This document shows, piece by piece, positions 1-9,028 of a stretch of DNA of 64,000 nucleotides. The notes below the pieces were generated by a model. It was not told the origin of the DNA. It searched no databases and saw only the letters and a list, made by a program, of their open reading frames with translations. Every line of letters begins with the position of its first letter. Within the stretch, counting starts at the first letter, position 1. Origin of the DNA: Bacillus pseudomycoides (GTDB taxonomy: Bacteria > Bacillota > Bacilli > Bacillales > Bacillaceae_G); NCBI RefSeq assembly GCF_022811845.1, contig NZ_CP064267.1, forward strand, positions 62,001-126,000. Reading direction: 5' to 3'. A program made the translations under genes and the position numbers.

Positions 1-1310
1 ATGTCGGCTAAAGCACGGAAGACTGCAATTTCCTCTGTACAAGGTGAACGTAAATCTTCTTCTAAATAAGCTAAGCCTTCTTCATCTACCGTTTCTTTTG
101 CTTGCTCAATGACTTCCTTACGATAATTTTCTACTTCTACCTTCGGATCAATTCGACTAATCGTAATATTTCCTTGTTCTCCATGCATGACATAATCAAT
201 ATGGGCTGCTGGATCAGTTGTAGTTAAATGTACATGATGGCCCTTTTCAGCAAGACCAACTGCAATTGCCGAGGCTACAGTTGTTTTTCCCACTCCACCT
301 TTTCCCATTGTAAAAATAACTCTTTTTCCAGTCTCAGAAAGATCTGCAATCAAATTTTGAAGAGAAGGTACAGCAACCTCTTGTTGTTCTTCATCTAAAA
401 TTGAAAAATTCTCTATTGGTCGAACCAATTTTCTCATATTATCTATGCCAGTAACATTAAACGGTACTAATGGAATTTCATAAGTCGGAAGACCTTTTAA
501 TTCTTCTGCCATGTTTTCTAACGCACGTAATTGTCTCATAAACAATGCTTTTGAAACACCATCATCTTGCACATAGTCTTTCAAGATGCCATTTACAAGT
601 AGATATTGGTTGCTAACGTCAATTTCTTTTAATTCTTTAGCTGCTCGTTGCGCTTCTTGTAACGGAGAACTATCAGGGCGTGTAACAAGCAACAACATTG
701 TTTGCTTCGGATTAGATAACGCTTGAACCGTATGACTATATAACTCTTTTTTATCTCCAAGTCCTGCTAATGGTCCTAAACAAGAAGCTCCATGTGTACT
801 TTCTTCTAAGAAACCACTCCAAGCCGTTGGGAGCTGAAGAAGACGTAATGTATGACCTGTTGGTGCTGTATCAAAGATAATGTGATCGAATTTCGATGTT
901 AGCTCTTTATTTGTAAGTAACGTAGAGAACTCATCAAATGCTGCAATTTCTACTGTACAAGCTCCGGATAATTGCTCTTCCATCGTAGCAATCACCGTAT
1001 CTGGCAATTTCTCGCGATATGGGCCAACAACACGTTCTTTATATTCATAAGCCGCTGTTTCTGGATCCAAGTTAGCTACTTGTAGGTTCGGAACATTAGG
1101 AATTACTTTCGGTTTGTTGGTTAGTTCGATTTCAAACACATCTTGTAAATTAGAAGCTGGGTCAGTACTAATTAACAAAACACGTTTCCCCATATCAGCT
1201 AAAGTAATTGCTGTTGCACATGCAGTAGATGTTTTTCCTACTCCGCCTTTACCAGTAAAGAATAGAAATGGTGTGAATGTTATTGTGTTTGGATTGTATA
1301 AGTTTGTCAT
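1..1310 (-). CDS. arsA: ArsA arsenical pump ATPase (3' end outside window)
   Basis: ATPase that drives arsenite export and receives As(III) from the ArsD chaperone. 436 codons are visible from an ATG at 1310; ArsA proteins are usually near 580 residues, so roughly the last quarter lies beyond the window. Two Walker A motifs of the form GKGGVGKT are seen, one near residue 18 and one encoded around 271-300, which is the duplicated A1/A2 layout of ArsA. The start lies only 18 bp beyond the end of arsD, so the two are co-transcribed. It is odd that the partner permease is Acr3 rather than ArsB; such arsDA-acr3 combinations are known, and whether ArsA energises Acr3 cannot be told from sequence. 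Confidence 0.95.
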   Translation of the reverse strand, partial: MTNLYNPNTITFTPFLFFTGKGGVGKTSTACATAITLADMGKRVLLISTDPASNLQDVFEIELTNKPKVIPNVPNLQVANLDPETAAYEYKERVVGPYREKLPDTVIATMEEQLSGACTVEIAAFDEFSTLLTNKELTSKFDHIIFDTAPTGHTLRLLQLPTAWSGFLEESTHGASCLGPLAGLGDKKELYSHTVQALSNPKQTMLLLVTRPDSSPLQEAQRAAKELKEIDVSNQYLLVNGILKDYVQDDGVSKALFMRQLRALENMAEELKGLPTYEIPLVPFNVTGIDNMRKLVRPIENFSILDEEQQEVAVPSLQNLIADLSETGKRVIFTMGKGGVGKTTVASAIAVGLAEKGHHVHLTTTDPAAHIDYVMHGEQGNITISRIDPKVEVENYRKEVIEQAKETVDEEGLAYLEEDLRSPCTEEIAVFRALAD

Positions 1311-1328
1311 TGCCTTTCACTTCTTTCT

Positions 1329-1688
1329 CTATTTTTTCACGTTTAGCTTTAAACGTACGACTGGCTTTTGACTCAACTCTTCTTCCGTTATATAGGTTAA
1401 CTGTACAAGCTCTTCATTTGTAAGATGACCTTTTTCTTTTACTACTTTTCCATCTACCAAAGTTACAGGTAACACGTCTGGTCCTTTATCCATTAATAAT
1501 TGACTAATGACACTGTTATTCGCAAAAGCATCTGGTTCACTTGCAAGATTATAACGAGTAACATTAATACCTTTATTCTTTAAATTGTTTACAGCAACTG
1601 AGATACGAATTAATTCCGGATCAACACTTGGTCCGCAAACTCCCGTAGAGCAACACATTGCAGGATCAAAAATTTCAATTTTTTTCAT
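1329..1688 (-). CDS. arsD: ArsD arsenite metallochaperone
   Basis: 119-aa thioredoxin-fold chaperone that hands As(III) to ArsA and acts as a weak repressor. The three essential cysteines are present as C12, C13 and C18. The extra vicinal cysteine pairs at the C terminus of the E. coli plasmid protein are absent, as in many Gram-positive ArsD. GGGGAG lies upstream of the ATG. The gene lies between arsC, from which a strong hairpin separates it, and arsA. Confidence 0.95.
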   Translation of the reverse strand: MKKIEIFDPAMCCSTGVCGPSVDPELIRISVAVNNLKNKGINVTRYNLASEPDAFANNSVISQLLMDKGPDVLPVTLVDGKVVKEKGHLTNEELVQLTYITEEELSQKPVVRLKLNVKK

Positions 1689-1710
1689 CTCTGATTTCTC
1701 CCCTTCTTTA

Positions 1711-1747
1711 CAAAATAAGCCGAGAAAGGATTCTCGGCTTATTTTGT
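1711..1747 (-). terminator. Hairpin between arsC and arsD
   Basis: A near-perfect stem of about 15 bp (AATAAGCCGAGAA and its complement) followed on the minus strand by TTTTGT. It lies between arsRBC and arsDA, so it probably acts as a partial terminator or processing site that lowers arsDA expression relative to arsC. Seen directly; the effect is inferred. Confidence 0.75.
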
Positions 1748-1753
1748 TTTCAA

Positions 1754-2158
1754 TTATTCTCCTGTTTCAGCGAATTTTTTAATACGTTCGCCAATCTCAT
1801 CACGAACTTTTTGGAATACAGACCAATCTTGACCAGCTGGATCATCAAATCCCCAGTGAACACGTTTTACATGGGGTGGTGTTGTCGGACATACATCATT
1901 TGCATGACCACAAAGTGTTACAACAAGATCTGCTTTATCTAAAATATCGCGGTCAATGATATCAGATGTTTGGTCCGTAATATCATTGTCTACTTCTTTC
2001 ATTGCTTTAATTGCATTCGGATTTACTCCGTGCGCCTCAATACCAGCAGAAAGTACATTCCATTTGTTACCTAAATATTTTTTGCCCCAAGCTTCTGCCA
2101 TTTGGCTACGACATGAGTTTCCTGTGCATAAAAAGTAAATTGTTTCCTTGTTTTCCAT
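1754..2158 (-). CDS. arsC: Arsenate reductase, thioredoxin-coupled
   Basis: 134-aa enzyme with the low-molecular-weight phosphatase fold that reduces arsenate to arsenite for export. The P-loop CX5R is C11-TGNSC-R17, and the two further redox cysteines are C83 and C90, the triad of the Bacillus/Staphylococcus type (C10/C82/C89). RBS GGTGGA precedes the ATG. Third gene of the operon, downstream of the Acr3 exporter. Confidence 0.97.
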   Translation of the reverse strand: MENKETIYFLCTGNSCRSQMAEAWGKKYLGNKWNVLSAGIEAHGVNPNAIKAMKEVDNDITDQTSDIIDRDILDKADLVVTLCGHANDVCPTTPPHVKRVHWGFDDPAGQDWSVFQKVRDEIGERIKKFAETGE

Positions 2159-2184
2159 GATAATTCCACCTTTATTATGAATAT

Positions 2185-3240
2185 TTATTTTGGTTGTGTT
2201 TGAAAGTATTTACGCTGGAACCAAAGTGCTACATTTACAAGTGCAATCATAACTGGTACCTCAACTAAAGGTCCGATAACTGCAGCAAACGCTGCACCAG
2301 ACTGGATTCCAAATACCCCTACAGCTACAGCAATCGCTAATTCAAAGTTATTACTTCCAGCCGTAAACGCTAATGTTGTTGATACCCCATAACTTGCACC
2401 GATTTTTTTGCCCATAAAGAAAGAAACAAAGAACATCACTACAAAATAAATAAGTAATGGAATCGCAATACGTACAACATCAAATGGTACGCTAACAATC
2501 ACTTCCCCTTTTAATGAGAACATCACAATGATTGTAAATAATAATGCGACTAATGTAATTGGACTAATCTTTGGTATGAATACTTTTTCATACCATTCTC
2601 GCCCTTTTGTTTTTACAAAGATAAAACGTGTTAACATTCCTGCGATGAAAGGAATTCCTAAATAAATAAAGACTGATTTTGCAACCTCTGCCATTGTAAT
2701 ATCTACAACAGCTCCTTCAATTCCTAACCATTCTGGAATGACTGTTACAAACACATACGCGTATACTGAGAAAAATAACATTTGGAATACAGAGTTAAAA
2801 GCAACTAACCCTGCTGCATACTCTGTATCACCTTTCGCAAGGTCATTCCATACAATCACCATCGCGATACAACGTGCTAGACCAATCATGATTAATCCAA
2901 CCATATATTCTGGCTTATCCTGTAAAAATATAATTGCCAAGGCAAACATAAGAATAGGACCAATAATCCAGTTTTGCACGAGTGATAATACTAATACTTT
3001 TACATCTTTAAAAACGCGTCCCATCTCTTCATAGCGAACTTTCGCGAGCGGCGGGTACATCATTAAAATTAAGCCAATCGCAAGTGGGATAGAAGTTGTT
3101 CCTACCTGTAGACTATTCATTCCATCAACGAATCCAGGGGATAGATATCCAACTCCAATCCCTACTGCCATCGCAAGAAAAATCCAAAGAGTTAGATACC
3201 GATCTAGGAAAGACAGACGTTTTTTCCCCGTGTTGCTCAC
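2185..3240 (-). CDS. acr3: Acr3-type arsenite efflux permease
   Basis: Membrane exporter of arsenite with about ten hydrophobic helices. The family signature GLARCIAMVIVWN is present; its cysteine (C124 from the start chosen) is the conserved thiol of Acr3 helix 4, and the region GSNNFELAIAVAVG is also typical. The GTG at 3240 (MSNTGKK) has a better spaced ribosome site (AAAGGGA) than the GTG at 3249, but either is possible. About 350 aa, normal for the family. Often named arsB in Bacillus annotations although unrelated to E. coli ArsB. Confidence 0.95.
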   Translation of the reverse strand: MSNTGKKRLSFLDRYLTLWIFLAMAVGIGVGYLSPGFVDGMNSLQVGTTSIPLAIGLILMMYPPLAKVRYEEMGRVFKDVKVLVLSLVQNWIIGPILMFALAIIFLQDKPEYMVGLIMIGLARCIAMVIVWNDLAKGDTEYAAGLVAFNSVFQMLFFSVYAYVFVTVIPEWLGIEGAVVDITMAEVAKSVFIYLGIPFIAGMLTRFIFVKTKGREWYEKVFIPKISPITLVALLFTIIVMFSLKGEVIVSVPFDVVRIAIPLLIYFVVMFFVSFFMGKKIGASYGVSTTLAFTAGSNNFELAIAVAVGVFGIQSGAAFAAVIGPLVEVPVMIALVNVALWFQRKYFQTQPK

Positions 3241-3268
3241 CCTTCTCACTTCCCTTTCTAACTATTTA

Positions 3269-3616
3269 TTAACAACCACACCGGAGTGTAGGATTGCTCT
3301 TCTCAATTTGTTTGATTTTCTCTGTTTGATCTGGTACATGTGCTAAAATATCTTCCAAAAGCTTATATAAATCACTTGTTTGGTTTAAAGAATAATAAAT
3401 CCATTGACCTCTGCGCTCTTCTTGCACTAAACCTAAATCCTTTAACTTTCGAAGATGCTGACTGATAGAAGGTTGACTCATATCAAATACTTCGAAAAGT
3501 TCACAGACACAGCATTCACGCTGTTTTAGAATAGATACAATCGTTAACCTTGTTTTGTCCCCTAATAGTTTCAATAACTGCGATGCTTTTGTTAACTCTA
3601 TAACTGTTTTTTCCAT
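3269..3616 (-). CDS. arsR: ArsR family arsenite-responsive repressor
   Basis: 115-aa winged-helix repressor of the ArsR/SmtB family; first gene of the operon. The metal site of classical ArsR is seen as ECCVCEL (C35, C36, C38) in the helix before the recognition helix SQPSISQHLRKL. The C terminus carries a further CGC. It should leave the operator on binding As(III)/Sb(III). Repeated AT-rich dyads lie just upstream of its start. Confidence 0.93.
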   Translation of the reverse strand: MEKTVIELTKASQLLKLLGDKTRLTIVSILKQRECCVCELFEVFDMSQPSISQHLRKLKDLGLVQEERRGQWIYYSLNQTSDLYKLLEDILAHVPDQTEKIKQIEKSNPTLRCGC

Positions 3617-3629
3617 ACCAACACCTACC

Positions 3630-3757
3630 CTTATATAATCAAATAAGCATATACTTATATATTGAGTGGAAATTAAACGTAATATTCGTTAAAAGGATTT
3701 ATTTTTAATTTCCTCTCCCTTGAAATAAGTATATAACTAACTACTTATATAATCAAC
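3630..3757 (-). promoter_or_regulatory. ars promoter/operator region with repeated AT-rich dyads
   Basis: The block CTTATATAATCAA occurs twice (around 3632 and 3743), each time next to a second half-site (AAGCATATACTTATAT and AAGTATATAACTAACT). This duplicated dyad lies upstream of arsR and is the likely ArsR operator. The -10/-35 boxes cannot be assigned with confidence because the region is so AT-rich. The distal copy overlaps the end of the flavoprotein fragment. Confidence 0.55.
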
Positions 3758-4105
3758 TGAAAACAATCTACCTTTACAATTTATTAAAGTTTCCAACTGA
3801 ACTGGTAACGAAAAATGAACAGCATACGTTTCAAGGTAGTCTGCAATTTCATCTTTTGTAGGAAACGTATTTCCATCTCCTTCTAACTGCATCCCTGGCA
3901 ATGAACTATATGACTTAGGTGTAAATAGAACCGAAGAATCATACCTGTTTCTCCATGAGTCTCCAATTCGTTTTTCTTCATCAAGTATTACAAAATCGTA
4001 GCCTACTTTTTGCAAGTAATAGCCCCTACTTAAACCAGCTTGCCCAGCACCAATCACAATAACATCTAACACGCATCCCCCATATTCATTACTTAGTAAG
4101 TTCAT
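3737..4105 (-). pseudogene. N-terminal fragment of a flavin monooxygenase (ArsO/CzcO-like)
   Basis: Only about 110-122 residues of a family normally near 350. It has the FAD-binding GAGQAGLS motif and the typical IGDSWRNRYDS segment, then loses similarity and stops at SVDYISS. A GTG at 4072 preceded by GGGGGA is a more natural start than the ATG at 4105. The missing NADPH-binding half means it cannot be an active enzyme. Flavoproteins of this kind are common passengers of ars operons. Truncation probably occurred when the ars operator region was joined here. Confidence 0.75.
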
Positions 4106-4337
4106 TATATGAACGATTGTTCATATAATCATTTGTTTTTTCATTCATTGTAGCATTCCTCTTTTCCACGTCAAGGGATTTTTATCCAATTTATCCCTAG
4201 CTCTTCATAGTTAAAAATAGCGTAAACAATATTTTTCAGACTTTTTCAAAATTATTTTGACACACATATTAGTGAATGCTAATATGAATGAAGAATAAAC
4301 ATATTAGTAATGACTAATACGATTGGAGTGAATACAA

Positions 4338-4697
4338 TTGTTCAATACAAATTATTTAGATATAAAAGCCAAATTTATCCGTGGCTTTGCTGATAAAACA
4401 AGGCTTCAGATTCTTCAATGTATGATGGATGGGGAAAAAACGGTATCTGAAATTGTAGGAATTATCAAAGGAAATCAGTCAAATATATCCCAACACCTGA
4501 ACTGTTTAAAAGGATGTGGCATTATTCTTGGAAGACAAGAAGGAAAGTATGTCTACTATTCTTTACGAAATGCACAAATCGAACAGTTACTCACAATGTT
4601 TGATGTTGTATTTCATGAAGTGCAGAACGAGGTAGCATCATGTGATAAAAACGATGCATGCTTATCTCAAAAGGGAGAGAGTTGTCATGACAGATAA
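4338..4697 (+). CDS. CmtR-like Cd/Pb-sensing ArsR family repressor
   Basis: 119-aa winged-helix repressor starting at TTG with GGAGTG upstream. The cysteines sit in the recognition helix as C56 and C60 (HLNCLKGCG) with C102 in the tail; this matches the C57/C61/C102 ligand set known for mycobacterial CmtR, not the CVC site of ArsR or the CadC site. It therefore probably senses Cd(II)/Pb(II). Its last 11 bp overlap the start of the P-type ATPase gene, so the two are translationally coupled. A direct repeat (CTAATAT/ATTAGTAATGACTAAT, about 4265-4322) upstream is a plausible operator. Confidence 0.85.
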   Translation: MFNTNYLDIKAKFIRGFADKTRLQILQCMMDGEKTVSEIVGIIKGNQSNISQHLNCLKGCGIILGRQEGKYVYYSLRNAQIEQLLTMFDVVFHEVQNEVASCDKNDACLSQKGESCHDR

Positions 4698-7128
4698 GAA
4701 AGAAAAACAAACGAGTTGTTATCAGACTTCTTCGTGTAGCGATTCTTCACCAACTCCTGTCAAAGAAAAAGTAACAAGGGAAACTTCATCATGTTGCTCT
4801 TCTCAAAAACAGACTCCGATTGTTCTCAATGTTAAAAAGGCTTCCTGCTGCAGTAGCACCGATACTGTGAAAACAGAAGATAACTCATCTGATACCTGTT
4901 GTGGACCCAAACCAGAAAAGGTATCTTCATGTTGCTCTTCTGCACACACCATACAAAAAGAAGAAGTGACACCAAAAACTTCTTGTTGTAGTGATAGTTC
5001 ATGCGAAGACCCATCACCTCATGATACTCAGAAAGTAACAGGAGATGGCGTACAAACATATCTGGTCGAAGGCATGGATTGTGGGGCATGTGCCTTAACA
5101 ATCGAAAAACATCTACAAAACGTAACAGGAGTTCAAGAAGTTCGAGTAAGCTTCGCTACCGGAAAAATGCATATACGTCATGATCGGGACGTGGATGACA
5201 TTATAAAAGAAGTGTCTAACGCAGGGTTTGGCGCCTCCTTAGCAGGAGTTCGAAGAGGTGCGACACCTACTTCTAAATCTAAAAATACTACTTCAATTCT
5301 CTCGGGATTGTTTTTAGCATTAGGATTTTTAGGTGGATTTGTAAATACGCCACCTCTTCTTATTACACTTCTCTATGCAACTAGCATCCTAGTTGGCGGA
5401 TATAAACCTGCCAAAAGTGCCTTTTATGCTTTAAGAAGTAAAGCACTGGATATGAATGTTCTCATGATATCTGCTGCTATTGGTGCTGCTCTAATTGGAC
5501 AATGGTTAGAAGGTGCAACGGTTGTTTGGTTATTCGCATTAGGAGCAACACTACAAAATAAATCTATTGAACGTACGCGCGAATCAATTCGTGGATTGAT
5601 TGATTTAGCTCCCTCTGAAGCATGGGTAAAAGTTGAAACGGAACTTGTCAAAACATCCGTTGAAGATATTACAGTAGGCACAACAATTGTAGTGAAACCA
5701 GGTGAAAAAATCCCATTGGATGGGACCGTTATAGGAGGAAATTCTACTGTAAACCAAGCACCTATTACTGGTGAATCCATCCCTATTGATAAACAAATTG
5801 GTGATTCCGTGTATGCAGGAACAATTAATGATGAAGGCTCTCTTGAGATTACGGTAACAAAACTCGTTGAGGATACTACACTGTCACGAATTATTCACCT
5901 TGTCGAGGAAGCACAAGAAAAGAAAGCACCTACAGAAGCATTTGTTGATCGTTTCGCAAAAATCTATACACCAATCGTCTTTCTATTAGCGATTAGCGTA
6001 ATGATACTCCCTCCTCTCCTTGGCATGGGTACATGGATGGATTGGATTTATAGAGGACTAGAACTTCTTGTTGTTGCATGCCCTTGTGCTTTAGTCATCT
6101 CTACCCCTGTCGCAATTGTATCTGCTATTGGAAATGCTGCGAGAAACGGTGTACTCATCAAAGGTGGTACAGCTTTAGAAATAGCAGGCTCATTAAATGC
6201 TATCGCTTTTGATAAAACAGGAACATTGACTGAAGGGAAACCACAGGTAATGTATGTAAGAAGCCTAGATTGCTCTGAAAATGAATTACTATCAATTGCG
6301 ACAACGATTGAGGAATATTCTAATCACCCAATCGCAAGAGCAATCACAACATACGCAAAGGAACAACAAATTTCCGTTCAAGAAGGAAAGGACTTCCGTG
6401 CAATTGTAGGAAAAGGTGCGCAAGTAAGTATCAATGGAGAAACCTATTATGCTGGAAATGCTGCTCTATTTGATGATTTAGGTGCCTCCCTTCAAGTTTG
6501 GAAAGAACCGATTCAAGAAATGCAACGAATTGGTCAAACTGTAGTACTTATCGGAACAAATCATACGATTCTAGGAATGATTTCTGTAGCTGATTCCATC
6601 CGCTCGACAACTTATCAAACAATCCAAGAATTAAAACGAACAGGCATTCGAGAAACTGTTATGTTAACGGGAGACAATGAAGGAACAGCTAATCACATTG
6701 CACATAAAGCAAAAGTGGATCGTTACTTTGCTAATTTGCTTCCAGAAGATAAAGTTCGCTCTGTACAACAGCTACAATCTGAAGGAAAAACGGTAGCTAT
6801 GATTGGGGATGGCATCAATGATGCTCCTGCTCTTGCTACAGCGAACCTTGGGATTGCCATGGGTGGTGCTGGAACTGATATAGCAATGGAAACAGCAGAT
6901 ATTGTACTTATGGCAGATAACCTTGAAAAGCTTCCTTATACAATGAAACTAAGCCGTAAAGCACTACACATAATCAAACAGAACATCTGGTTCTCATTGA
7001 TTATTAAATTTATTGCACTTGCTTTTATCTTCCCAGGTTGGCTCACACTTTGGATTGCTGTACTTAGCGATACAGGCGCCGCACTGCTTGTCATCTTAAA
7101 TAGTATGCGCTTATTACAAAACAAGTAA
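4687..7128 (+). CDS. cadA: CadA-type Cd/Zn/Pb exporting P1B ATPase with CC-rich tail
   Basis: P1B-2 heavy-metal ATPase, 813 aa from the ATG at 4687 (AAGGGAGAGAG upstream). In order: an unusual N-terminal extension with five CC pairs (about residues 36, 54, 71, 82 and 100) plus single cysteines; one HMA domain with GMDCGAC (130-135); TGES actuator motif near 361; CPC in helix 6 (465-467); phosphorylation motif DKTGT (D509); SNHPIA; GDGINDAP; and LSDTGAA in the last helices, whose Asp is the Zn/Cd ligand of ZntA-type pumps. Coupled to the upstream CmtR-like sensor. The CC-repeat tail is not part of ordinary CadA and could buffer several metal ions. Confidence 0.95.
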   Translation: MTDKKEKQTSCYQTSSCSDSSPTPVKEKVTRETSSCCSSQKQTPIVLNVKKASCCSSTDTVKTEDNSSDTCCGPKPEKVSSCCSSAHTIQKEEVTPKTSCCSDSSCEDPSPHDTQKVTGDGVQTYLVEGMDCGACALTIEKHLQNVTGVQEVRVSFATGKMHIRHDRDVDDIIKEVSNAGFGASLAGVRRGATPTSKSKNTTSILSGLFLALGFLGGFVNTPPLLITLLYATSILVGGYKPAKSAFYALRSKALDMNVLMISAAIGAALIGQWLEGATVVWLFALGATLQNKSIERTRESIRGLIDLAPSEAWVKVETELVKTSVEDITVGTTIVVKPGEKIPLDGTVIGGNSTVNQAPITGESIPIDKQIGDSVYAGTINDEGSLEITVTKLVEDTTLSRIIHLVEEAQEKKAPTEAFVDRFAKIYTPIVFLLAISVMILPPLLGMGTWMDWIYRGLELLVVACPCALVISTPVAIVSAIGNAARNGVLIKGGTALEIAGSLNAIAFDKTGTLTEGKPQVMYVRSLDCSENELLSIATTIEEYSNHPIARAITTYAKEQQISVQEGKDFRAIVGKGAQVSINGETYYAGNAALFDDLGASLQVWKEPIQEMQRIGQTVVLIGTNHTILGMISVADSIRSTTYQTIQELKRTGIRETVMLTGDNEGTANHIAHKAKVDRYFANLLPEDKVRSVQQLQSEGKTVAMIGDGINDAPALATANLGIAMGGAGTDIAMETADIVLMADNLEKLPYTMKLSRKALHIIKQNIWFSLIIKFIALAFIFPGWLTLWIAVLSDTGAALLVILNSMRLLQNK

Positions 7129-7131
7129 TCT

Positions 7132-7162
7132 GTTAGGAGGCTATCACATAGCCTCCTTATAC
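7132..7162 (+). terminator. Hairpin after cadA
   Basis: AGGAGGCTAT and ATAGCCTCCT flank a 3-base loop just after the cadA stop. There is no long T tract, so it may be a weak terminator or an mRNA end stabiliser before the Sco1-like gene. Confidence 0.6.
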
Positions 7163-7189
7163 ATAATGAAGAAATGAAAGGGGATACAT

Positions 7190-7774
7190 ATGAAAAAAGT
7201 TCGTACTATAGGATTACTGATGATTGTCAGCATGATTATATTTTTAAGTGCATGTGGTGAACCAAAATTGAAGGACTCATTGGACTGAAAAGTAGAGAAA
7301 TTTTCATATACCAATCAAAATGGAAAACCTTTTGGACTATCGGACTTAAAAGGAAAAGTATGGGTCGCAGACTTTATTTTCACAAGTTGTGAAATCGTTT
7401 GTCCACCTATGACAGCCAATATGACAAAACTTAAAAACATGTTGAAAGAAGAAGGAATCAAAGATGTAGAATTTGTTTCATTCAGTGTGGATCCTAATGT
7501 GGACAAACCAGAAAAACTAAAAGAATTTATGGAACGCTATGATACCGATGCTTCTAAATGGCACTTTCTAACCAATTATACACAAGAAGAAATCACTTCT
7601 TTTGCTAAAAATAGCTTCCAAGCATTTGTAGATAAACCAGCAAGCACAACACAAGTCATTCACGGGACAAAACTTTATCTTGTGGATAAGAATGGAATTG
7701 TCGTAAAGAGCTACTCAGCTCTTACAAACACACCATATAAAGAAATTATTCAGGATATTAAAACCATTCGTTAA
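7190..7774 (+). pseudogene. Sco1/SenC-family lipoprotein interrupted by in-frame TGA
   Basis: Reading from the ATG at 7190 gives a lipoprotein signal with lipobox LSAC, then KDSLD, a TGA at 7286-7288, then KVEKF in the same frame, followed by the thioredoxin-like domain with the copper-binding CEIVC (CXXXC) and the later conserved His (TQVIHGT). B. subtilis Sco has a Tyr at about the stop position. Without the stop the protein would be 194 aa, a normal Sco length. The first downstream ATG (7409) lies beyond CXXXC, so a restart would not rescue function. Sco proteins deliver copper to cytochrome oxidase; next to cadA a thiol/metal role is likely. Single nonsense mutation or sequencing error. 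Confidence 0.85.
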
Positions 7775-7806
7775 TCTACAAAATAAAAATTAAGGAGCGA
7801 ACAAAT

Positions 7807-8337
7807 ATGAAAAGACCACTTTTTTCTATCCTACTATTAATCTGCTTGTCTATTCTAATTGCTTTAACAGGATGCAGTTCAAATGAAGAGAAAAAATCTT
7901 CCTCAGAACCAAAAGAAACACAAAAAAGCACTCAGGAACATACCATGGGAGATGACCATACCGTAACTGATATTACAGAAACAACAAAGGGAGCTGATAC
8001 TCTCCCTTCATTCCTATCTACGAAGCCTGAACAGATGCAAAAAATTTATCAAATGGCAGGAGAAGATCATAAATTATTAGAATGGATTCCTTGTTATTGT
8101 GGATGTGGAGAAAGCGTTGGTCATAAGAGCAACAAAAATTGCTTTGTTCGTGAAGTGAAAGAAAGTGGTGAAATTGTCTGGGACTCTCATGCGACAACTT
8201 GTGCCAATTGTTTAGACATTGCTCTGCAATCTGTCTCACTAAAGAATAATGGAATGTCTACACTTGAAATTCGTCAATACATTGACAACCAATATAAAGA
8301 AGGATATGCAAAACCAACTCCGATGCCAAGTGCATAA
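7807..8337 (+). CDS. Lipoprotein with PCYCGC motif
   Basis: 176-aa exported lipoprotein: signal peptide with lipobox LTGC (C23), a charged low-complexity stretch rich in Ser/Lys/His, then a domain with the sequence IPCYCGCG followed by CFV and TCANCLD cysteines. This is the PCYCGC-motif family, whose function is not established; the cysteine and histidine content suggests metal binding outside the membrane. It follows the Sco1-like gene by 32 bp with its own AAGGAGCGA site and is probably in the same transcript as cadA. Confidence 0.88.
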   Translation: MKRPLFSILLLICLSILIALTGCSSNEEKKSSSEPKETQKSTQEHTMGDDHTVTDITETTKGADTLPSFLSTKPEQMQKIYQMAGEDHKLLEWIPCYCGCGESVGHKSNKNCFVREVKESGEIVWDSHATTCANCLDIALQSVSLKNNGMSTLEIRQYIDNQYKEGYAKPTPMPSA

Positions 8338-8366
8338 TGTATACTATAAAAATATCTATTACAAAC

Positions 8367-8402
8367 TCAAACAGCTATCAATGTATCGATAGCTGTTTTA
8401 TT
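8367..8402 (+). terminator. Terminator of the cadA transcript
   Basis: AACAGCTATC and GATAGCTGTT stem followed by TTATT, 30 bp after the PCYCGC gene. It also faces the oppositely oriented acetyltransferase gene. Confidence 0.75.
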
Positions 8403-8465
8403 CCTACAAAAATATATTTTATATAACTTATCAGTCGACGGTCTTTAGTAAGCAATTGCTTAGTT

Positions 8466-8954
8466 TTAGGACAATAACTTTTCCATAATCATGATATCCA
8501 CACGTTCCCCATCCATTACTCCCTGTTTTTCAAACACCCCTACTTCACGATATCCCATTTTACGATATAACCCTTGACCTAAATTATTAAAGGAAAAAGT
8601 AAACAAAACAAATTTATAGAATTGATTTTGTTGCGCAACCTTTTCTAAAGAGCCTAGCAATTTTTGCCCTAAACCTTTACCACGATATTCCCTTTTTATG
8701 TATATAGATAACTCTCCTACCCCTCTATATGCGCACCGATGACTATACGGATTAATTGATGCCCAACCAAGGACTTGATCATCCTCTTCTATAATAATTA
8801 CTGTGTATCTTTCATCACGTTGAAACAACCATTTCATAACATATTCGTCAGTTTTAATCTCCGTTTCTAAAGTAGCAATTCGATCCTCAATTCCCTCATT
8901 ATAAATAGCTGTAATTTCCTGTACATCTTGTTCAGTCGCTATTCTTACTCTCAT
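8466..8954 (-). CDS. GNAT acetyltransferase, ArsN/phosphinothricin-type
   Basis: 162-aa acetyltransferase of the PAT/ArsN1 group, which N-acetylates phosphinothricin or the arsenical antibiotic arsinothricin. Seen: N-terminal MRVRIATEQD, GVGELSIYIKREYRGKGLG with the acetyl-CoA loop R-G-K-G-L-G, and the tail DGERVDIMIMEKLL. The arsenic context favours ArsN1, but substrate cannot be decided from sequence. The start at 8954 is better spaced from AAAAGGGG than the ATG at 8963. Last gene of the second arsenic-type gene set, 74 bp after the MFS gene. Confidence 0.75.
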   Translation of the reverse strand: MRVRIATEQDVQEITAIYNEGIEDRIATLETEIKTDEYVMKWLFQRDERYTVIIIEEDDQVLGWASINPYSHRCAYRGVGELSIYIKREYRGKGLGQKLLGSLEKVAQQNQFYKFVLFTFSFNNLGQGLYRKMGYREVGVFEKQGVMDGERVDIMIMEKLLS

Positions 8955-9028
8955 ATTTCCCATTCCCCTTTTGAAAATTTATTTACTAACAAACTACACA
9001 TAATATTCTGAATATATTTTACATATTG

